Positions 1 through 8,853 of a DNA stretch of 64,000 nucleotides are shown here, piece after piece; position 1 is the first letter of the stretch; each line of letters starts with the position of its first letter. The position numbers were made by a program, and so were the translations under genes. The notes beneath the pieces were generated by a model, which had not been told where the DNA came from, searched no databases, and saw only the letters and a program-made list of their open reading frames with translations. The stretch covers positions 534,501 through 598,500 of the forward strand of contig NZ_CP024311.1 in the NCBI RefSeq assembly GCF_002944315.1, written 5' to 3'. This DNA is from Rhizobium sp. NXC24 (lineage in GTDB: Bacteria; Pseudomonadota; Alphaproteobacteria; Rhizobiales; Rhizobiaceae).

Positions 1-360
1 AAGCGCGCCCACTGGAATATGCCAGGCACGGCTAATCTTCTTGATCTGATCGAGGTTGATTTCCCGACGGCCGTTCAGGAGGTCGGCAACCCTGGCCTTT
101 GAGCCAATGATTTCGACGAGATCCGCGCGGGTGTAGTTGTTTGTCATCATTACGGATTTGATCACATCGACCGGCGAGGCGCGTGGGATTGGATAATGCT
201 TTGCCTCGTATTCTTCGATAAACAGCACGAGCGCATCGAAATGTGCGGCTTCAGGAGTATCGGCTTCAGGTTCATTTTCGAAATATGGCCGTACCGCCTT
301 CAGCGCGGCTTCATATTCCTCTTCAGTCTGCAAGGTGCGAAGGGCACCGAGATCCATCAT
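1..360 (-). CDS. higA: HigA-type antitoxin, XRE helix-turn-helix (C-terminus outside window)
   Basis: This is the DNA-binding antitoxin of a type II toxin-antitoxin pair; such proteins neutralise HigB and repress their own operon. The 120 visible codons begin MMDLGALRTLQTEEEYEAAL, a start typical of HigA proteins with an acidic N-terminal region. An XRE-like helix-turn-helix follows at about residues 75-115, including TRADLVEIIGSK and LNGRREINLDQIKKI. The start at 360 is preceded by GGGAGG. It lies 11 nt downstream of the toxin stop codon on the same strand, so the order is toxin first, as in higBA loci. The reading frame runs off the left edge of the window. The family is clear; the symbol rests on context. 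Confidence 0.85.
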   Translation of the reverse strand, partial: MMDLGALRTLQTEEEYEAALKAVRPYFENEPEADTPEAAHFDALVLFIEEYEAKHYPIPRASPVDVIKSVMMTNNYTRADLVEIIGSKARVADLLNGRREINLDQIKKISRAWHIPVGAL

Positions 361-371
361 AGCGGCCTCCC

Positions 372-680
372 TTACAATTTTGCCACGTCTATGGCGTCAT
401 ATTCAGCATGTGTTCCAACGAACAGGATAAACACGCGCTTTGTGCGAAATCCGACAAGACCAACGATCCGATACTTATTGCCGCCCACATCGAAGACGAT
501 TTTGCCATTCGTCACATAGTCGGCGGAATTGAATGTCGCCTTCAACTCGGAGAAGTTGTTCCAGTCGGCGTCCGATGTCGTCGTATGCCAATCTGCCATT
601 GCCGCCTCTGCGGTCGCTTGCTGCCCTTTCGGAAGCCGCGCGCAAAATTTGATCAGTGCGGATTTGGCAATGACTCGCAT
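372..680 (-). CDS. higB: HigB-type mRNA interferase toxin
   Basis: A 102-residue protein of the HigB toxin family (RelE-like fold), ribosome-dependent mRNA endonucleases. The N-terminus MRVIAKSALIKFC, the central FNSADYVTNGKIVFDVGGNKYRI segment (written here in part) and the C-terminal VFILFVGTHAEYD are characteristic, and the length is normal. The start at 680 is fixed because an in-frame TGA lies two codons upstream. No Shine-Dalgarno sequence precedes it, and the predicted transcription start falls on the start codon, so the message may be leaderless. It is followed directly by the higA antitoxin. Confidence 0.88.
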   Translation of the reverse strand: MRVIAKSALIKFCARLPKGQQATAEAAMADWHTTTSDADWNNFSELKATFNSADYVTNGKIVFDVGGNKYRIVGLVGFRTKRVFILFVGTHAEYDAIDVAKL

Positions 681-685
681 TGTTC

Positions 686-736
686 ATCTATAGAGTGTTC
701 CCAAAATGGAAACAAGAGTAGTTTCCATTTTGGGAA
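686..736 (-). promoter_or_regulatory. higBA promoter and 16-bp perfect palindromic operator
   Basis: On the minus strand there is a -35 TTGTTT (715-710), a 17-nt spacer and a -10 TATAGA (692-687). A perfect inverted repeat has arms TTCCCAAAATGGAAAC (698-713) and its complement (721-736), separated by 7 nt, and it covers the -35 element and spacer. Each arm also contains a smaller TTCC/GGAA dyad, so two antitoxin dimers could bind. There is no T-run after it on the minus strand, so an operator is more likely than a terminator of the upstream gene. Confidence 0.7.
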
Positions 737-754
737 TCATGACTATAGCCGAGT

Positions 755-1186
755 TTAGCGGGGATAGATCACACCCTTGCGCAGAATGATATTTCCATAA
801 AGCCGCGGCTCGCTGGTCTGCACCAGCGCATGCGCCTGCTTCACCCGCTCGTAGAATTCAGCCGGCAGCAGCGGCACCACCTTGATGTCGGGAACATGCC
901 GCGCGCAAACGTCGACCATTTCCACATGCACGGGATCGAGGGCATCGCGGTCCTGCTTGACCGTCGCGCGGAAAATCGCCTGCGGTACGAAATCGTCGAT
1001 CGGCAGCACGCTCAGCACGGCATCGAGCACCCGGACGACGTCGTGGCCATCGAGGCGGATCAGGCGGCGGGCATGTTCGAGACCCGGATAATTGCCGTCG
1101 ACGAGGGCGATTTCATCGCCGTGTCCCATGGCGCGCAGCGTCGCCAGGAGGTCGGGGCTCAATAGTGGGTCAATGCCCTTCAACAT
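755..1186 (-). CDS. RbsD/FucU-family sugar mutarotase
   Basis: A 143-residue protein of the RbsD/FucU family, which interconverts sugar anomers (pyranose/furanose or alpha/beta) in the cytoplasm. MLKGIDPLLSPDLLATL, MGHGDEIALVDGNYP with the conserved His-Gly-Asp segment, and the C-terminal LYGNIILRKGVI match the family and its length. It starts inside the end of the ROK regulator gene (17-nt overlap) behind a strong AAGGAGATAGACC, so the two are co-transcribed and probably translationally coupled. Beside a fructose transporter, a mutarotase acting on the imported sugar is plausible, but the substrate is inferred only from context. Confidence 0.88.
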   Translation of the reverse strand: MLKGIDPLLSPDLLATLRAMGHGDEIALVDGNYPGLEHARRLIRLDGHDVVRVLDAVLSVLPIDDFVPQAIFRATVKQDRDALDPVHVEMVDVCARHVPDIKVVPLLPAEFYERVKQAHALVQTSEPRLYGNIILRKGVIYPR

Positions 1187-2417
1187 GGTCTATCTCCTTG
1201 AAAAGTATGTTTTGGTCGATGAGATAGCGCGCGAAAATCGGCAGGCTGGCGCCGCCGATGGCACGCGCCTGCGGCCCCACTGCGCCTTCGATAATTTCCG
1301 GCATGACGACGCCTTGCAGGTCGAGGTCCGAGGCCGCTTTGATGGTGGCGCGCACGACCCGTTCGCGCACCCAGTCGGGAAAGCCGCCGTCGATGATGGC
1401 AGCGCTGAAATCGATAATGGATGCGGCGGCGACGATCGCCTGCGCCAGCGCCTTGGCGGTGTCCTGGATCCAGGTTTCCAGCGGCTCGCCGAAGTCGATC
1501 CAGTTGTCCGCCGAATACCAGAGCGGCCTCGGATCGAAGCCGCGATCCCTCAGCAGGTTTTCGAGCACGAAGATCGAGGCGATGTCGAGCAACTGCCGAG
1601 TTTCGCCATTGCGCCCTCGCACAGGCAGGGGGCCGAGCGCACCCGCCGTTCCGGTCCGCCCCACGAAAATCGAGGAGTTCAGAACGATGCCGCCGCCGAG
1701 GAAGGAACCGATGAAAAGATAGACGAAATCCGGATAGCGCGGGCCGACGCCGAAGACGAGTTCGGCGCCGCAGGCGCTGGTGGCGTCGTTCTGCAGATAG
1801 ACGAGATAGGGCACGCGGGCGGCGACCTCCGCCTGCAGGTCGAACCCGCGCCAGGCCTCCATCGCTCCATCGGGTGCACCGACTTCTTCCGCCCAGTTCC
1901 AGAGTTCGAAGGGGGCAGCGATGCCGACTCCGGCAAGCCGGCGACGCTCCTCGCTGCTGAGGCGCGCTTCAAGTTCCGCAATGCCTGACGTGACGAAGGA
2001 CATAATGTCCTGCGGCAGTGGGTAAGGGTAGATCTGGTGAAGCTGCATTCGTATGTGGCCGACGAAATCCATCAGCACGAGATCGGCGCTGCGCCTGCCG
2101 ATCTTGACGCCGAAGGAGAGCACTGCATCCGGATTGAGCCGCATCGGAATGGAAGGTTGCCCCACGCGCCCGCGCACGGGATCACCGCGCGACAGCAGCC
2201 CGTCTTTCTCCAGCGCCCGCATAATGACGGAGACCGTCTGCGCCGACAGCCCGCTGCGCCGCGCAATCTCCGCCTTCGACAGCGCGCCGTGACGGCGCAC
2301 CAGCGACAACACCAGCCGTTCGTTATGCGCGCGCACGCGCACCTGGTTCGCGCCCCCGCTGGGGTCGAGAATCGAGGGTGATGTCGGTGTATCCGCCGGG
2401 TCTTGCAGGGGAGACAT
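1170..2417 (-). CDS. frcR: ROK-family transcriptional regulator of the fructose uptake locus
   Basis: A sugar-responsive repressor of the ROK family: an N-terminal winged helix-turn-helix (about residues 25-85, ALSKAEIARRSGLSAQTVSV) followed by a ROK sugar-binding domain with FIGSFLGGGIVLN. The ATG at 2417 is preceded by GGAAGGA and is preferred over an upstream ATG at 2450, giving 415 residues. It is divergent from frcB, as in Sinorhizobium meliloti, where I recall the homologue being called frcR. It probably controls frcBCAK and its own operon in response to fructose or a related sugar. The ligand is inference. Confidence 0.82.
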   Translation of the reverse strand: MSPLQDPADTPTSPSILDPSGGANQVRVRAHNERLVLSLVRRHGALSKAEIARRSGLSAQTVSVIMRALEKDGLLSRGDPVRGRVGQPSIPMRLNPDAVLSFGVKIGRRSADLVLMDFVGHIRMQLHQIYPYPLPQDIMSFVTSGIAELEARLSSEERRRLAGVGIAAPFELWNWAEEVGAPDGAMEAWRGFDLQAEVAARVPYLVYLQNDATSACGAELVFGVGPRYPDFVYLFIGSFLGGGIVLNSSIFVGRTGTAGALGPLPVRGRNGETRQLLDIASIFVLENLLRDRGFDPRPLWYSADNWIDFGEPLETWIQDTAKALAQAIVAAASIIDFSAAIIDGGFPDWVRERVVRATIKAASDLDLQGVVMPEIIEGAVGPQARAIGGASLPIFARYLIDQNILFKEIDHVEGH

Positions 2418-2499
2418 TGGCCCGCTCCTTCCATCATGGCCATGCCGCATTTTTCAGCAACATGCCACATCCAATTAATAATTCAATCCGATTTATTTA

Positions 2500-2528
2500 T
2501 TGACAGGACGAAATCTTTAGGTTCAGAT
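2500..2528 (+). promoter_or_regulatory. Candidate frcB promoter in the frcR-frcB intergenic region
   Basis: The 254-bp gap between the divergent genes holds a perfect -35 TTGACA (2500-2505), a 17-nt spacer and a weak -10 TCAGAT (2523-2528). Just upstream is an AT-rich stretch (about 2473-2500, with AATTAATAATT and ATTTATTTAT) of the kind ROK regulators bind. The operator assignment is inference. Confidence 0.4.
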
Positions 2529-2671
2529 GTGGGCGTTGGAGGACGTGCCATGGCCTTGGAGGCGGCCAATCTGGAAGAAATCTAAGCAGGCATGGTGCGT
2601 CTTTATCCGGACTCCGAGCGAGCCGGGGCAACCGGAAAAGTTCCGGTCTATTCAAATTTTGGGAGGATTGA

Positions 2672-3697
2672 ATGAAGAAATCAGTTGTTTCCGCAGCATT
2701 CGCCGCTCTGGCGATCGGTGTCGTCTTTGCCGCGCCGGCCAACGCTGCCAACGTTTCCGCCTGCCTCATCACCAAGACGGACACGAACCCCTTCTTCGTT
2801 AAGATGAAGGAAGGTGCTACCGCCAAGGCCAAGGAACTCGGCGTGACGCTGAAGTCCTATGCCGGCAAGATCGACGGTGACAGCGAAAGCCAGGTCGCTG
2901 CGGTCGAAAGCTGCATCGCCGAAGGCGCCAAGGGCATTCTGATCGCCGCTTCCGATACCAAGGGCATCGTACCGACGGTCAAGAAGGCGCGTGACGCGGG
3001 CCTCCTGGTCATCGCGCTCGACACGCCGCTGGATCCGGCTGACGCCGCCGACGCGACTTTCGCCACCGACAATCTTCTCGCCGGCAAGCTGATTGGCGAG
3101 TGGGCCAACAAGACCCTCGGCGCTAAGGCCAAGGACGCCAAGATCGGCTTCCTCGACCTGACGCCGTCGCAGCCGACCGTCGACGTCCTGCGCGACCAGG
3201 GCTTCATGATCGGCTTCGGCATCGACCCGAAGGACCCGAACAAGATCGGCGACGAGAATGATCCGCGTATCGTCGGTCATGACGTCACCAACGGCAACGA
3301 AGAAGGCGGCCGCAAGGCCATGGAAAACCTTCTGCAGAAGGACTCCAGCATCAACGTCATCCACACGATCAACGAGCCGGCCGCTATCGGTGCCTATCAG
3401 GCGCTGAAGGCCGTTGGCCTGGAAAAGCAGGTCCTGATCGTCTCGGTTGACGGCGGTTGCCCGGGCGTCAAGTCGGTCAAGGATGGCGTGATCGGTGCGA
3501 CTTCGCAGCAGTATCCGCTGATGATGGCCGCTCTCGGCGTCGAAGCGATCAAGAAGTTCGCCGACACCGGCGAGAAGCCGAAGCCGACCCCAGGCAAGTC
3601 CTTCTTCGACACCGGCGTTTCGCTGGTGACGGACAAGCCGGTTACCGGCCTGAAATCCATCGACACCAAGGAAGGCACCGCGAAGTGCTGGGGCTAA
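2672..3697 (+). CDS. frcB: Fructose ABC transporter, periplasmic binding protein FrcB
   Basis: The substrate-binding component of a carbohydrate ABC importer of the ribose/fructose class. A Sec signal peptide (residues 1-26, ending PANAAN) is followed by a type I periplasmic binding fold ([51 protein letters not shown]). Length (341 aa) and sequence closely follow FrcB of Sinorhizobium meliloti as I remember it, including the final KCWG. GGGAGG sits 5 nt before the ATG. It is first in frcBCAK, and a hairpin behind it may raise its mRNA level over that of the membrane genes. Confidence 0.95.
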   Translation: MKKSVVSAAFAALAIGVVFAAPANAANVSACLITKTDTNPFFVKMKEGATAKAKELGVTLKSYAGKIDGDSESQVAAVESCIAEGAKGILIAASDTKGIVPTVKKARDAGLLVIALDTPLDPADAADATFATDNLLAGKLIGEWANKTLGAKAKDAKIGFLDLTPSQPTVDVLRDQGFMIGFGIDPKDPNKIGDENDPRIVGHDVTNGNEEGGRKAMENLLQKDSSINVIHTINEPAAIGAYQALKAVGLEKQVLIVSVDGGCPGVKSVKDGVIGATSQQYPLMMAALGVEAIKKFADTGEKPKPTPGKSFFDTGVSLVTDKPVTGLKSIDTKEGTAKCWG

Positions 3698-3725
3698 GCC
3701 TCGTCCTGGGTTTGGCATGATCCTG

Positions 3726-3766
3726 TCCGAAGGCCGTTTTCACATCCACTGATGCGGCTCTTCGGA
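3726..3766 (+). other. Intercistronic stem-loop between frcB and frcC
   Basis: TCCGAAGGCCG (3726-3736) can pair with CGGC-T-CTTCGGA (3755-3766), leaving one bulged T and an 18-nt loop. It is the main structure in a 174-nt gap inside an otherwise tightly packed operon and has no T-run. Such hairpins behind binding-protein genes usually stabilise the upstream message or cause partial termination. Confidence 0.5.
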
Positions 3767-3871
3767 TTGGGGCTATGCCTTCGTCATACCAACGCCGGCC
3801 GGGCTTGAGCTTCGGCCGGTTTCAACACCCGGCGGTTTCCGCGTAGTTCGGCGCGGTTGCGGAGGAAAACA

Positions 3872-4936
3872 ATGACCGGAGCACAGGAATTCGAGCGTGT
3901 TCTCGACGGCAGCGACAAGAACGTTGCCTCGTTCGAGCACCAGGATGTCACTATTCTCAAACGCACACAGCATTTCTTGCATTCGACGCCGGCCGCGGTG
4001 CCATTGATCGTATTGGTGGTGGCAATCATCGTCTTCGGCATTGCCATCGGCGGGCGCTTCTTCTCCGCCTACACGCTGACTCTCGTCCTGCAGCAGATCG
4101 CTGTCGTCGGTATTCTCGGCGCGGCGCAGACGCTGGTCATCCTGACCGCCGGCATCGATCTGTCGATCGGCGTGATCATGGTCATTTCCGCTGTCATCAT
4201 GGGCAACTGCGCCATAACCTATGGCATGCCGACGCCGATTGCCGTTCTTGCCGGCATGCTCGCGGGCGGCGTGTGCGGGTTGCTCAACGGTTTCCTTGTC
4301 GCCACCATGAAGCTGCCGCCGTTCATCGTGACGCTCGGCACCTGGAACATCGTCATGGCGACGAATTTCATCTATTCCGCCAATGAGACCATTCGCGACA
4401 CCGATGTCGACGAACAAGCGCCGCTCCTGCATTTCTTCGCCATCAGCTTCCGCCTTGGCGGCGCGGTGCTGACGCTCGGCGTCATCGCCATGGTGCTCCT
4501 GGTAGTGGGCCTATGGTATGTGCTCAATCACACGGCTTGGGGCCGGCATGTCTATGCCGTCGGCGACGATCCGGAAGCGGCAAAATTGTCCGGTATCCAG
4601 ACCAAGAAGGTGCTGCTTGCCGTCTATGGTGTTTCGGGACTGATCGCAGCGTTTGCCGCTTGGGTCTCGATCGGCCGCAACGGTTCGATCTCGCCATCCT
4701 CGGCCGTGACGGATTTCAATCTTCAGGCAATTACCGCGACCGTGATCGGCGGCATCTCGCTCTTCGGTGGCCGCGGTTCGATCCTCGGCACGCTGTTCGG
4801 CGCGATGATCGTCGGCGTGGTGTCCATGGGCCTCAACATGCTCGGAGCTGACCCGCAGTGGAAGGTTCTTCTGACTGGCGTGCTGATCATCGGCGCCGTC
4901 GCGATCGATCAATGGATCAGAAAGGTGTCGGCATGA
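3872..4936 (+). CDS. frcC: Fructose ABC transporter permease FrcC
   Basis: The inner-membrane permease of the FrcBCA importer (BPD_transp_2, RbsC-like). The 354-residue protein has a hydrophilic N-terminus of about 45 residues and then eight to ten membrane segments. Conserved blocks include LVILTAGIDLSIGVIMVISA, GLLNGFLVATMKLPPFIVTLG and GGISLFGGRGSILGTLFGA. The ATG at 3872 is chosen because GGAGG lies at the right distance; a TTG five codons earlier overlaps that site. Its stop overlaps the frcA start (ATGA). Confidence 0.95.
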   Translation: MTGAQEFERVLDGSDKNVASFEHQDVTILKRTQHFLHSTPAAVPLIVLVVAIIVFGIAIGGRFFSAYTLTLVLQQIAVVGILGAAQTLVILTAGIDLSIGVIMVISAVIMGNCAITYGMPTPIAVLAGMLAGGVCGLLNGFLVATMKLPPFIVTLGTWNIVMATNFIYSANETIRDTDVDEQAPLLHFFAISFRLGGAVLTLGVIAMVLLVVGLWYVLNHTAWGRHVYAVGDDPEAAKLSGIQTKKVLLAVYGVSGLIAAFAAWVSIGRNGSISPSSAVTDFNLQAITATVIGGISLFGGRGSILGTLFGAMIVGVVSMGLNMLGADPQWKVLLTGVLIIGAVAIDQWIRKVSA

Positions 4937-5721
4937 CCACGACTGGCGAACCCCTTCTCACAGCCCGCGGCCTCATCAAGCGTTATGGACGCGTGACCGC
5001 CCTCGACAATGCCGATTTCGACCTCTATCCCGGCGAAATCCTTGCCGTCATCGGCGATAACGGCGCCGGCAAATCCTCGCTGATCAAGGCGATTTCCGGC
5101 GCGACCACGCCCGATGAAGGCGAGATCAGGCTGGAGGGGAAACCCGTCCACTTCAGATCGCCGATGGAAGCGCGCGAGGCCGGCATCGAGACGGTGTACC
5201 AGAACCTGGCGCTGTCGCCGGCGCTCTCGATCGCGGACAATATGTTCCTCGGCCGCGAGATCCGGAAGCCCGGTATCCTTGGCTCCTGGTTCCGCATGCT
5301 GGACCGGCCGGCGATGGAAAAGCGCGCCCGCGACAAGCTCACCGAGCTCGGCCTGATGACGATCCAGAACATCAACCAGGCGGTGGAAACGCTCTCAGGC
5401 GGCCAGCGCCAGGGTGTGGCGGTGGCACGCGCCGCTGCCTTCGGTTCCAAGGTCGTCATCATGGACGAGCCGACGGCCGCTCTTGGCGTCAAGGAAAGCC
5501 GCAAGGTGCTGGAGCTTATTCTGGACGTGCGTGCCCGTGGCTTGCCGATCGTGTTGATCTCGCACAATATGCCGCATGTCTTCGAGGTGGCGGATCGCAT
5601 CCATATCCATCGCCTCGGGCGTCGTCTGACCGTGATCAATCCCAAGGAATATTCCATGTCGGATGCCGTTGCCTTCATGACCGGCGCCAAGGCGCCGCCG
5701 GCAGAGACAGTCGCCGCATGA
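4933..5721 (+). CDS. frcA: Fructose ABC transporter ATP-binding protein FrcA
   Basis: The ATPase of the fructose importer, 262 residues with a single ABC domain. Walker A is GDNGAGKSS (residues 41-49); the signature LSGGQRQGVAVARA and Walker B VVIMDEPTAAL follow. Most ATPases of ribose-type importers (RbsA, AraG) are about 500 residues with two fused ABC domains, so this is the short FrcA form and must act as a homodimer. The start uses the ATGA overlap with frcC; the downstream gene starts the same way, indicating translational coupling. Confidence 0.95.
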   Translation: MTTTGEPLLTARGLIKRYGRVTALDNADFDLYPGEILAVIGDNGAGKSSLIKAISGATTPDEGEIRLEGKPVHFRSPMEAREAGIETVYQNLALSPALSIADNMFLGREIRKPGILGSWFRMLDRPAMEKRARDKLTELGLMTIQNINQAVETLSGGQRQGVAVARAAAFGSKVVIMDEPTAALGVKESRKVLELILDVRARGLPIVLISHNMPHVFEVADRIHIHRLGRRLTVINPKEYSMSDAVAFMTGAKAPPAETVAA

Positions 5722-6350
5722 GTTCGGTGCTTGAGGGAATCGCCGACGAGATTATCGGGCGCGCCGCTGGCGCAAAACGGTTTCTCGTCGCGATTGCCGG
5801 CCCGCCCGGCGCCGGCAAATCGACGCTGGCGGACAATGTGGCCAAGGCGCTCAAAGCCAAGGGTGAGAGCGCCGAGGTCCTGCCGATGGACGGCTTCCAC
5901 ATGGACAATGCCGTCCTGATCGAAAAGGGTCTGCTGAAGCGCAAGGGTGTTCCCGAAAGCTTCGACGTCCGCGCCTTTCTCGATATCGTCAAAGCGGTGC
6001 GAGCGGCCGATCAGGAGGTGCTGGTACCGGTCTTCGATCGCTCACGTGAGATCGCCATCGCGTCGGCCCGCATCGTCTCCCCCGATCACCGTTTCATCGT
6101 CATCGAGGGCAACTACCTGCTCTTCAGCCAGGGCAAATGGGCGGAGCTGGAAGGCATGTTCGACTATTCGATCATGCTGGCGCCGCCGATCGAGGTCTTG
6201 GAGCAACGGCTCTGGGAGCGTTGGAGGGGCTATGACCTCGACGACGAGGCCGCCGGTGCCAAGGTCTACGGCAACGACCTGCCGAACGGCCGGCTGATCC
6301 TCGAGAACCGCCGTCCGGCCGATTTTACCATCGATATCGTGCAGGGCTGA
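5718..6350 (+). CDS. frcK: FrcK, P-loop kinase of the pantothenate kinase/uridine kinase type
   Basis: A 210-residue P-loop protein encoded last in the operon by ATGA overlap with frcA. GPPGAGKST (residues 28-36) is the Walker A motif; LPMDGFHMDNAVL and the later FIVIEGNYLL are typical of the phosphoribulokinase/uridine kinase/bacterial pantothenate kinase superfamily. In Sinorhizobium meliloti the equivalent is named FrcK as a putative kinase of the fructose operon. Its substrate is not evident from sequence. It is not a PfkB-type fructokinase; a separate one lies at 11041-11967. Confidence 0.85.
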   Translation: MSSVLEGIADEIIGRAAGAKRFLVAIAGPPGAGKSTLADNVAKALKAKGESAEVLPMDGFHMDNAVLIEKGLLKRKGVPESFDVRAFLDIVKAVRAADQEVLVPVFDRSREIAIASARIVSPDHRFIVIEGNYLLFSQGKWAELEGMFDYSIMLAPPIEVLEQRLWERWRGYDLDDEAAGAKVYGNDLPNGRLILENRRPADFTIDIVQG

Positions 6351-6447
6351 ACTCCGCTGTCATTTACACGTCATCGCTGATTGTTTTGCGGTGGCTTATG
6401 GTGCTATCGAAAGCGCGACAAATTGAGACCATTCAGAGGTTCGCGCC

Positions 6448-7488
6448 ATGCAAAAGCTCACCATCCGCCGCCCCGACGATTGGCATCTGCATCTGCGGGA
6501 TGGCGCCGTGCTGGAAGGCGTGATCGGCGATACCTCGAGGCATTTCGCCCGCGCCATCATCATGCCGAACCTTGTGCCGCCGGTTGTCACCACGGCGGAT
6601 GCGGCTGCCTATCGTGAGCGCATTCTGAAGGCATTGCCGGCAGGCGACCGCTTCCAGCCGCTGATGACGCTTTATCTCACCGAGCACACCGATCCCGACG
6701 ATGTCGAGGAAGGCAAGAAAAGCGGCCTCATTACCGCCGTCAAACTTTATCCCGCCGGTGCGACGACCAACTCCCATGGCGGCGTTCGGAATATGGACAA
6801 GGCCATGCCGGTGCTGGAGCGCATGGCCAAGATCGGCCTGCCGCTCTGCGTGCATGGCGAGGTGACGTCGCCGGATGTCGATATTTTCGACCGCGAGGCC
6901 GTTTTCATCGAGACCGTGCTCGATCCGCTGCGTCAGCGCCTGCCGGAACTGAAAGTCACCATGGAGCACGTGACGACATCTGATGGCATCGACTACATCA
7001 AGTCGGCAAAGGCCAATCTCGCCGGCTCGATCACCACGCATCACCTGATCATCAACCGCAACGCCATCCTCGTCGGCGGCATCCGGCCGCATTATTACTG
7101 CCTGCCGGTCGCCAAGCGCGAAAGCCACCGCCTGGCGCTGCGTGCGGCCGCCACGAGCGGCGACGCTAAATTCTTCCTCGGCACCGATTCCGCCCCGCAT
7201 GTCGATCCGCTGAAGGAATGCGCCTGTGGCTGCGCCGGCATCTATACGTCGCTCAACACCATGAGCTGCCTGGCGCATGTTTTTGAACAAGAAGGCGCGC
7301 TCGACAAGCTCGAGGCTTTCGCTTCGCTGAACGGTCCCGCCTGGTATGGGCTTGCGGCGAACGAGGATCGCATTACCCTGATCCGCCGCGCGGAATCGGT
7401 TGCCTTTCCCGACAGGATCGAAACTGGAGCCGGCCCCATTACCGTCTTCGATCCGATGTTCCCCTTGCACTGGGATGTCGAGGGCTGA
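6448..7488 (+). CDS. pyrC: Dihydroorotase PyrC
   Basis: Catalyses the reversible cyclisation of N-carbamoyl-aspartate to dihydroorotate, step three of pyrimidine synthesis. The 346-residue protein is a class II (E. coli-type) dihydroorotase. Visible are metal ligands H13 and H15 in DWHLHLRDG, the carboxylated lysine K99 in AVKLYPAG, histidines in CVHGEVT and TMEHVTT, and the catalytic aspartate in FLGTDSAPH. Length is normal. It follows frcK by 97 nt and may have its own promoter. pyrE and pyrD are also in this window but in separate units. Confidence 0.96.
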   Translation: MQKLTIRRPDDWHLHLRDGAVLEGVIGDTSRHFARAIIMPNLVPPVVTTADAAAYRERILKALPAGDRFQPLMTLYLTEHTDPDDVEEGKKSGLITAVKLYPAGATTNSHGGVRNMDKAMPVLERMAKIGLPLCVHGEVTSPDVDIFDREAVFIETVLDPLRQRLPELKVTMEHVTTSDGIDYIKSAKANLAGSITTHHLIINRNAILVGGIRPHYYCLPVAKRESHRLALRAAATSGDAKFFLGTDSAPHVDPLKECACGCAGIYTSLNTMSCLAHVFEQEGALDKLEAFASLNGPAWYGLAANEDRITLIRRAESVAFPDRIETGAGPITVFDPMFPLHWDVEG

Positions 7489-7601
7489 GAAAATAACTCT
7501 GCGCGCCGATGAAAATATTTTGTTCGAAAACTGCTTTCGTAATATCAAAGGCATATTTCATTGAAATACATGATCTTTATCGGATCCCGTAACCAATTTG
7601 A

Positions 7602-7617
7602 TACCCCTTGAGGGGTA
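7602..7617. other. Short hairpin in the pyrC-diguanylate cyclase gap
   Basis: TACCCCT (7602-7608) pairs with AGGGGTA (7611-7617) around a 2-nt centre, 50 nt before the downstream start codon. There is no T-run, so it is either a weak end for pyrC transcripts or a leader structure. Confidence 0.3.
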
Positions 7618-7667
7618 GCGTTATGCCGATCCCTAACGGTGTGGAATGAAACCGTCGAAGGAAGAGC

Positions 7668-8846
7668 ATGGAGCTTGATTATAATTCTCTTCTGCTGGCC
7701 CTTGGCGTTTCCGCCTCCTGTCTTGCGGTGACGCTGGGTGGAAGCTGGTTTTCCCGTCGGCCGGAGACATTCCTGCTGACCTGTTCTGCCGGTCTTGTAC
7801 CAATCGTCGTCGGGATTTTCACCTATGGTGCTTATGTCGACCAGCCGCGACCGACGCTCGCCATTATTACCTTCGTGCTGTTTTTCATCGGCTTTTCGGT
7901 CATCTGGGCGGCGGGATATCAGTTCCGCACGCGCCGGTTTTCCAAGGCCCGCGCTCTGTTGGGAAGCCTGACCGGTATTGCCGCTTCCGTGCCGGCCATG
8001 CTCGCCGGTTATGATGGCCTCGCTTTCATGTGCGACAATATCGTCGTCGCAGTGCTCCTCCTGCTAACGGCGCGCGAATATTGGCTAAGCCGTCAGGAGG
8101 CGCCGACGCCGCTCTACGGCATCACCGCGCTTTACACATTGACTGCTATTTCCTTCGCGCTGTGTGCAGGAGTCTTGATCTGGGACGGCAAACTCGTGCT
8201 TGGCCATGCGCCGGACAATTGGGCCGAAGATGTCAGCCTTGCCATCTGCATTGCCGGCATGACCGGCATCGGCGCCCTGTCGCTGGCGCTACACCAATGG
8301 CGTCAGGCGGCGCATCATCGTCAGCAGGCCATCACCGATCCGCTGACCGGCCTGCTCAACCGGCGGGCTCTGTTCGATCTCTATGGCCACCGCTCTTTCG
8401 GCCCTTCCATGGCGGTGATCGTCTTCGACATCGATCGCTTCAAGTCCGTCAACGATCAGTATGGCCATGCCACCGGCGACATAGTGCTAAAGCTTTTTGC
8501 CAAGGAATTGTCGGGTGGACTGCGGGCCTCCGACACGGTGGCCCGTCTCGGCGGCGAAGAATTCGCGCTTGTCCTCGACAATGCCTTGCCGGGCCGGGCC
8601 GAGCAGATCGCCGAACGGGTGCGCGATGCTTTTGCGGCCCGCGAGTTCACCGTGGACGGCAAGTCTTTCGCCTGCACGGTCAGCGCCGGCATTGCGCTCG
8701 GCACCCCCGAGGGCATGGGCTTCGACAGCGTCCTCAGTGCCGCCGACAAGGCGCTTTATGCCGCCAAGCGTAATGGCCGCAACCGCGTCGAGGTTACGGC
8801 CTATCTGCACGCCGTCTCGCCGGACGTTTCCCGCACGGCGTCCTGA
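7668..8846 (+). CDS. Membrane-bound diguanylate cyclase (GGDEF)
   Basis: Makes the second messenger cyclic di-GMP from two GTP. The N-terminal ~205 residues hold about six membrane segments and no recognised sensory domain. The C-terminal GGDEF domain (about 218-380) has DPLTGLLNRR, FDIDRFKSVND and an intact active site GGEEF (295-299). The product-inhibition site RxxD (RASD, 286-289) lies exactly five residues before it. There is no EAL domain, so it should be a feedback-inhibited cyclase. GGAAGAGC precedes the start. Its input signal is unknown; in rhizobia such enzymes control motility, polysaccharide and biofilm. Confidence 0.9.
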   Translation: MELDYNSLLLALGVSASCLAVTLGGSWFSRRPETFLLTCSAGLVPIVVGIFTYGAYVDQPRPTLAIITFVLFFIGFSVIWAAGYQFRTRRFSKARALLGSLTGIAASVPAMLAGYDGLAFMCDNIVVAVLLLLTAREYWLSRQEAPTPLYGITALYTLTAISFALCAGVLIWDGKLVLGHAPDNWAEDVSLAICIAGMTGIGALSLALHQWRQAAHHRQQAITDPLTGLLNRRALFDLYGHRSFGPSMAVIVFDIDRFKSVNDQYGHATGDIVLKLFAKELSGGLRASDTVARLGGEEFALVLDNALPGRAEQIAERVRDAFAAREFTVDGKSFACTVSAGIALGTPEGMGFDSVLSAADKALYAAKRNGRNRVEVTAYLHAVSPDVSRTAS

Positions 8847-8853
8847 TGGTCAG

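Noticed and set aside
698..736. The 16-bp palindrome as a terminator for the mutarotase gene
   Set aside because: No T-run follows on the minus strand and the repeat overlaps a good -35/-10 pair, so an operator is the better explanation.
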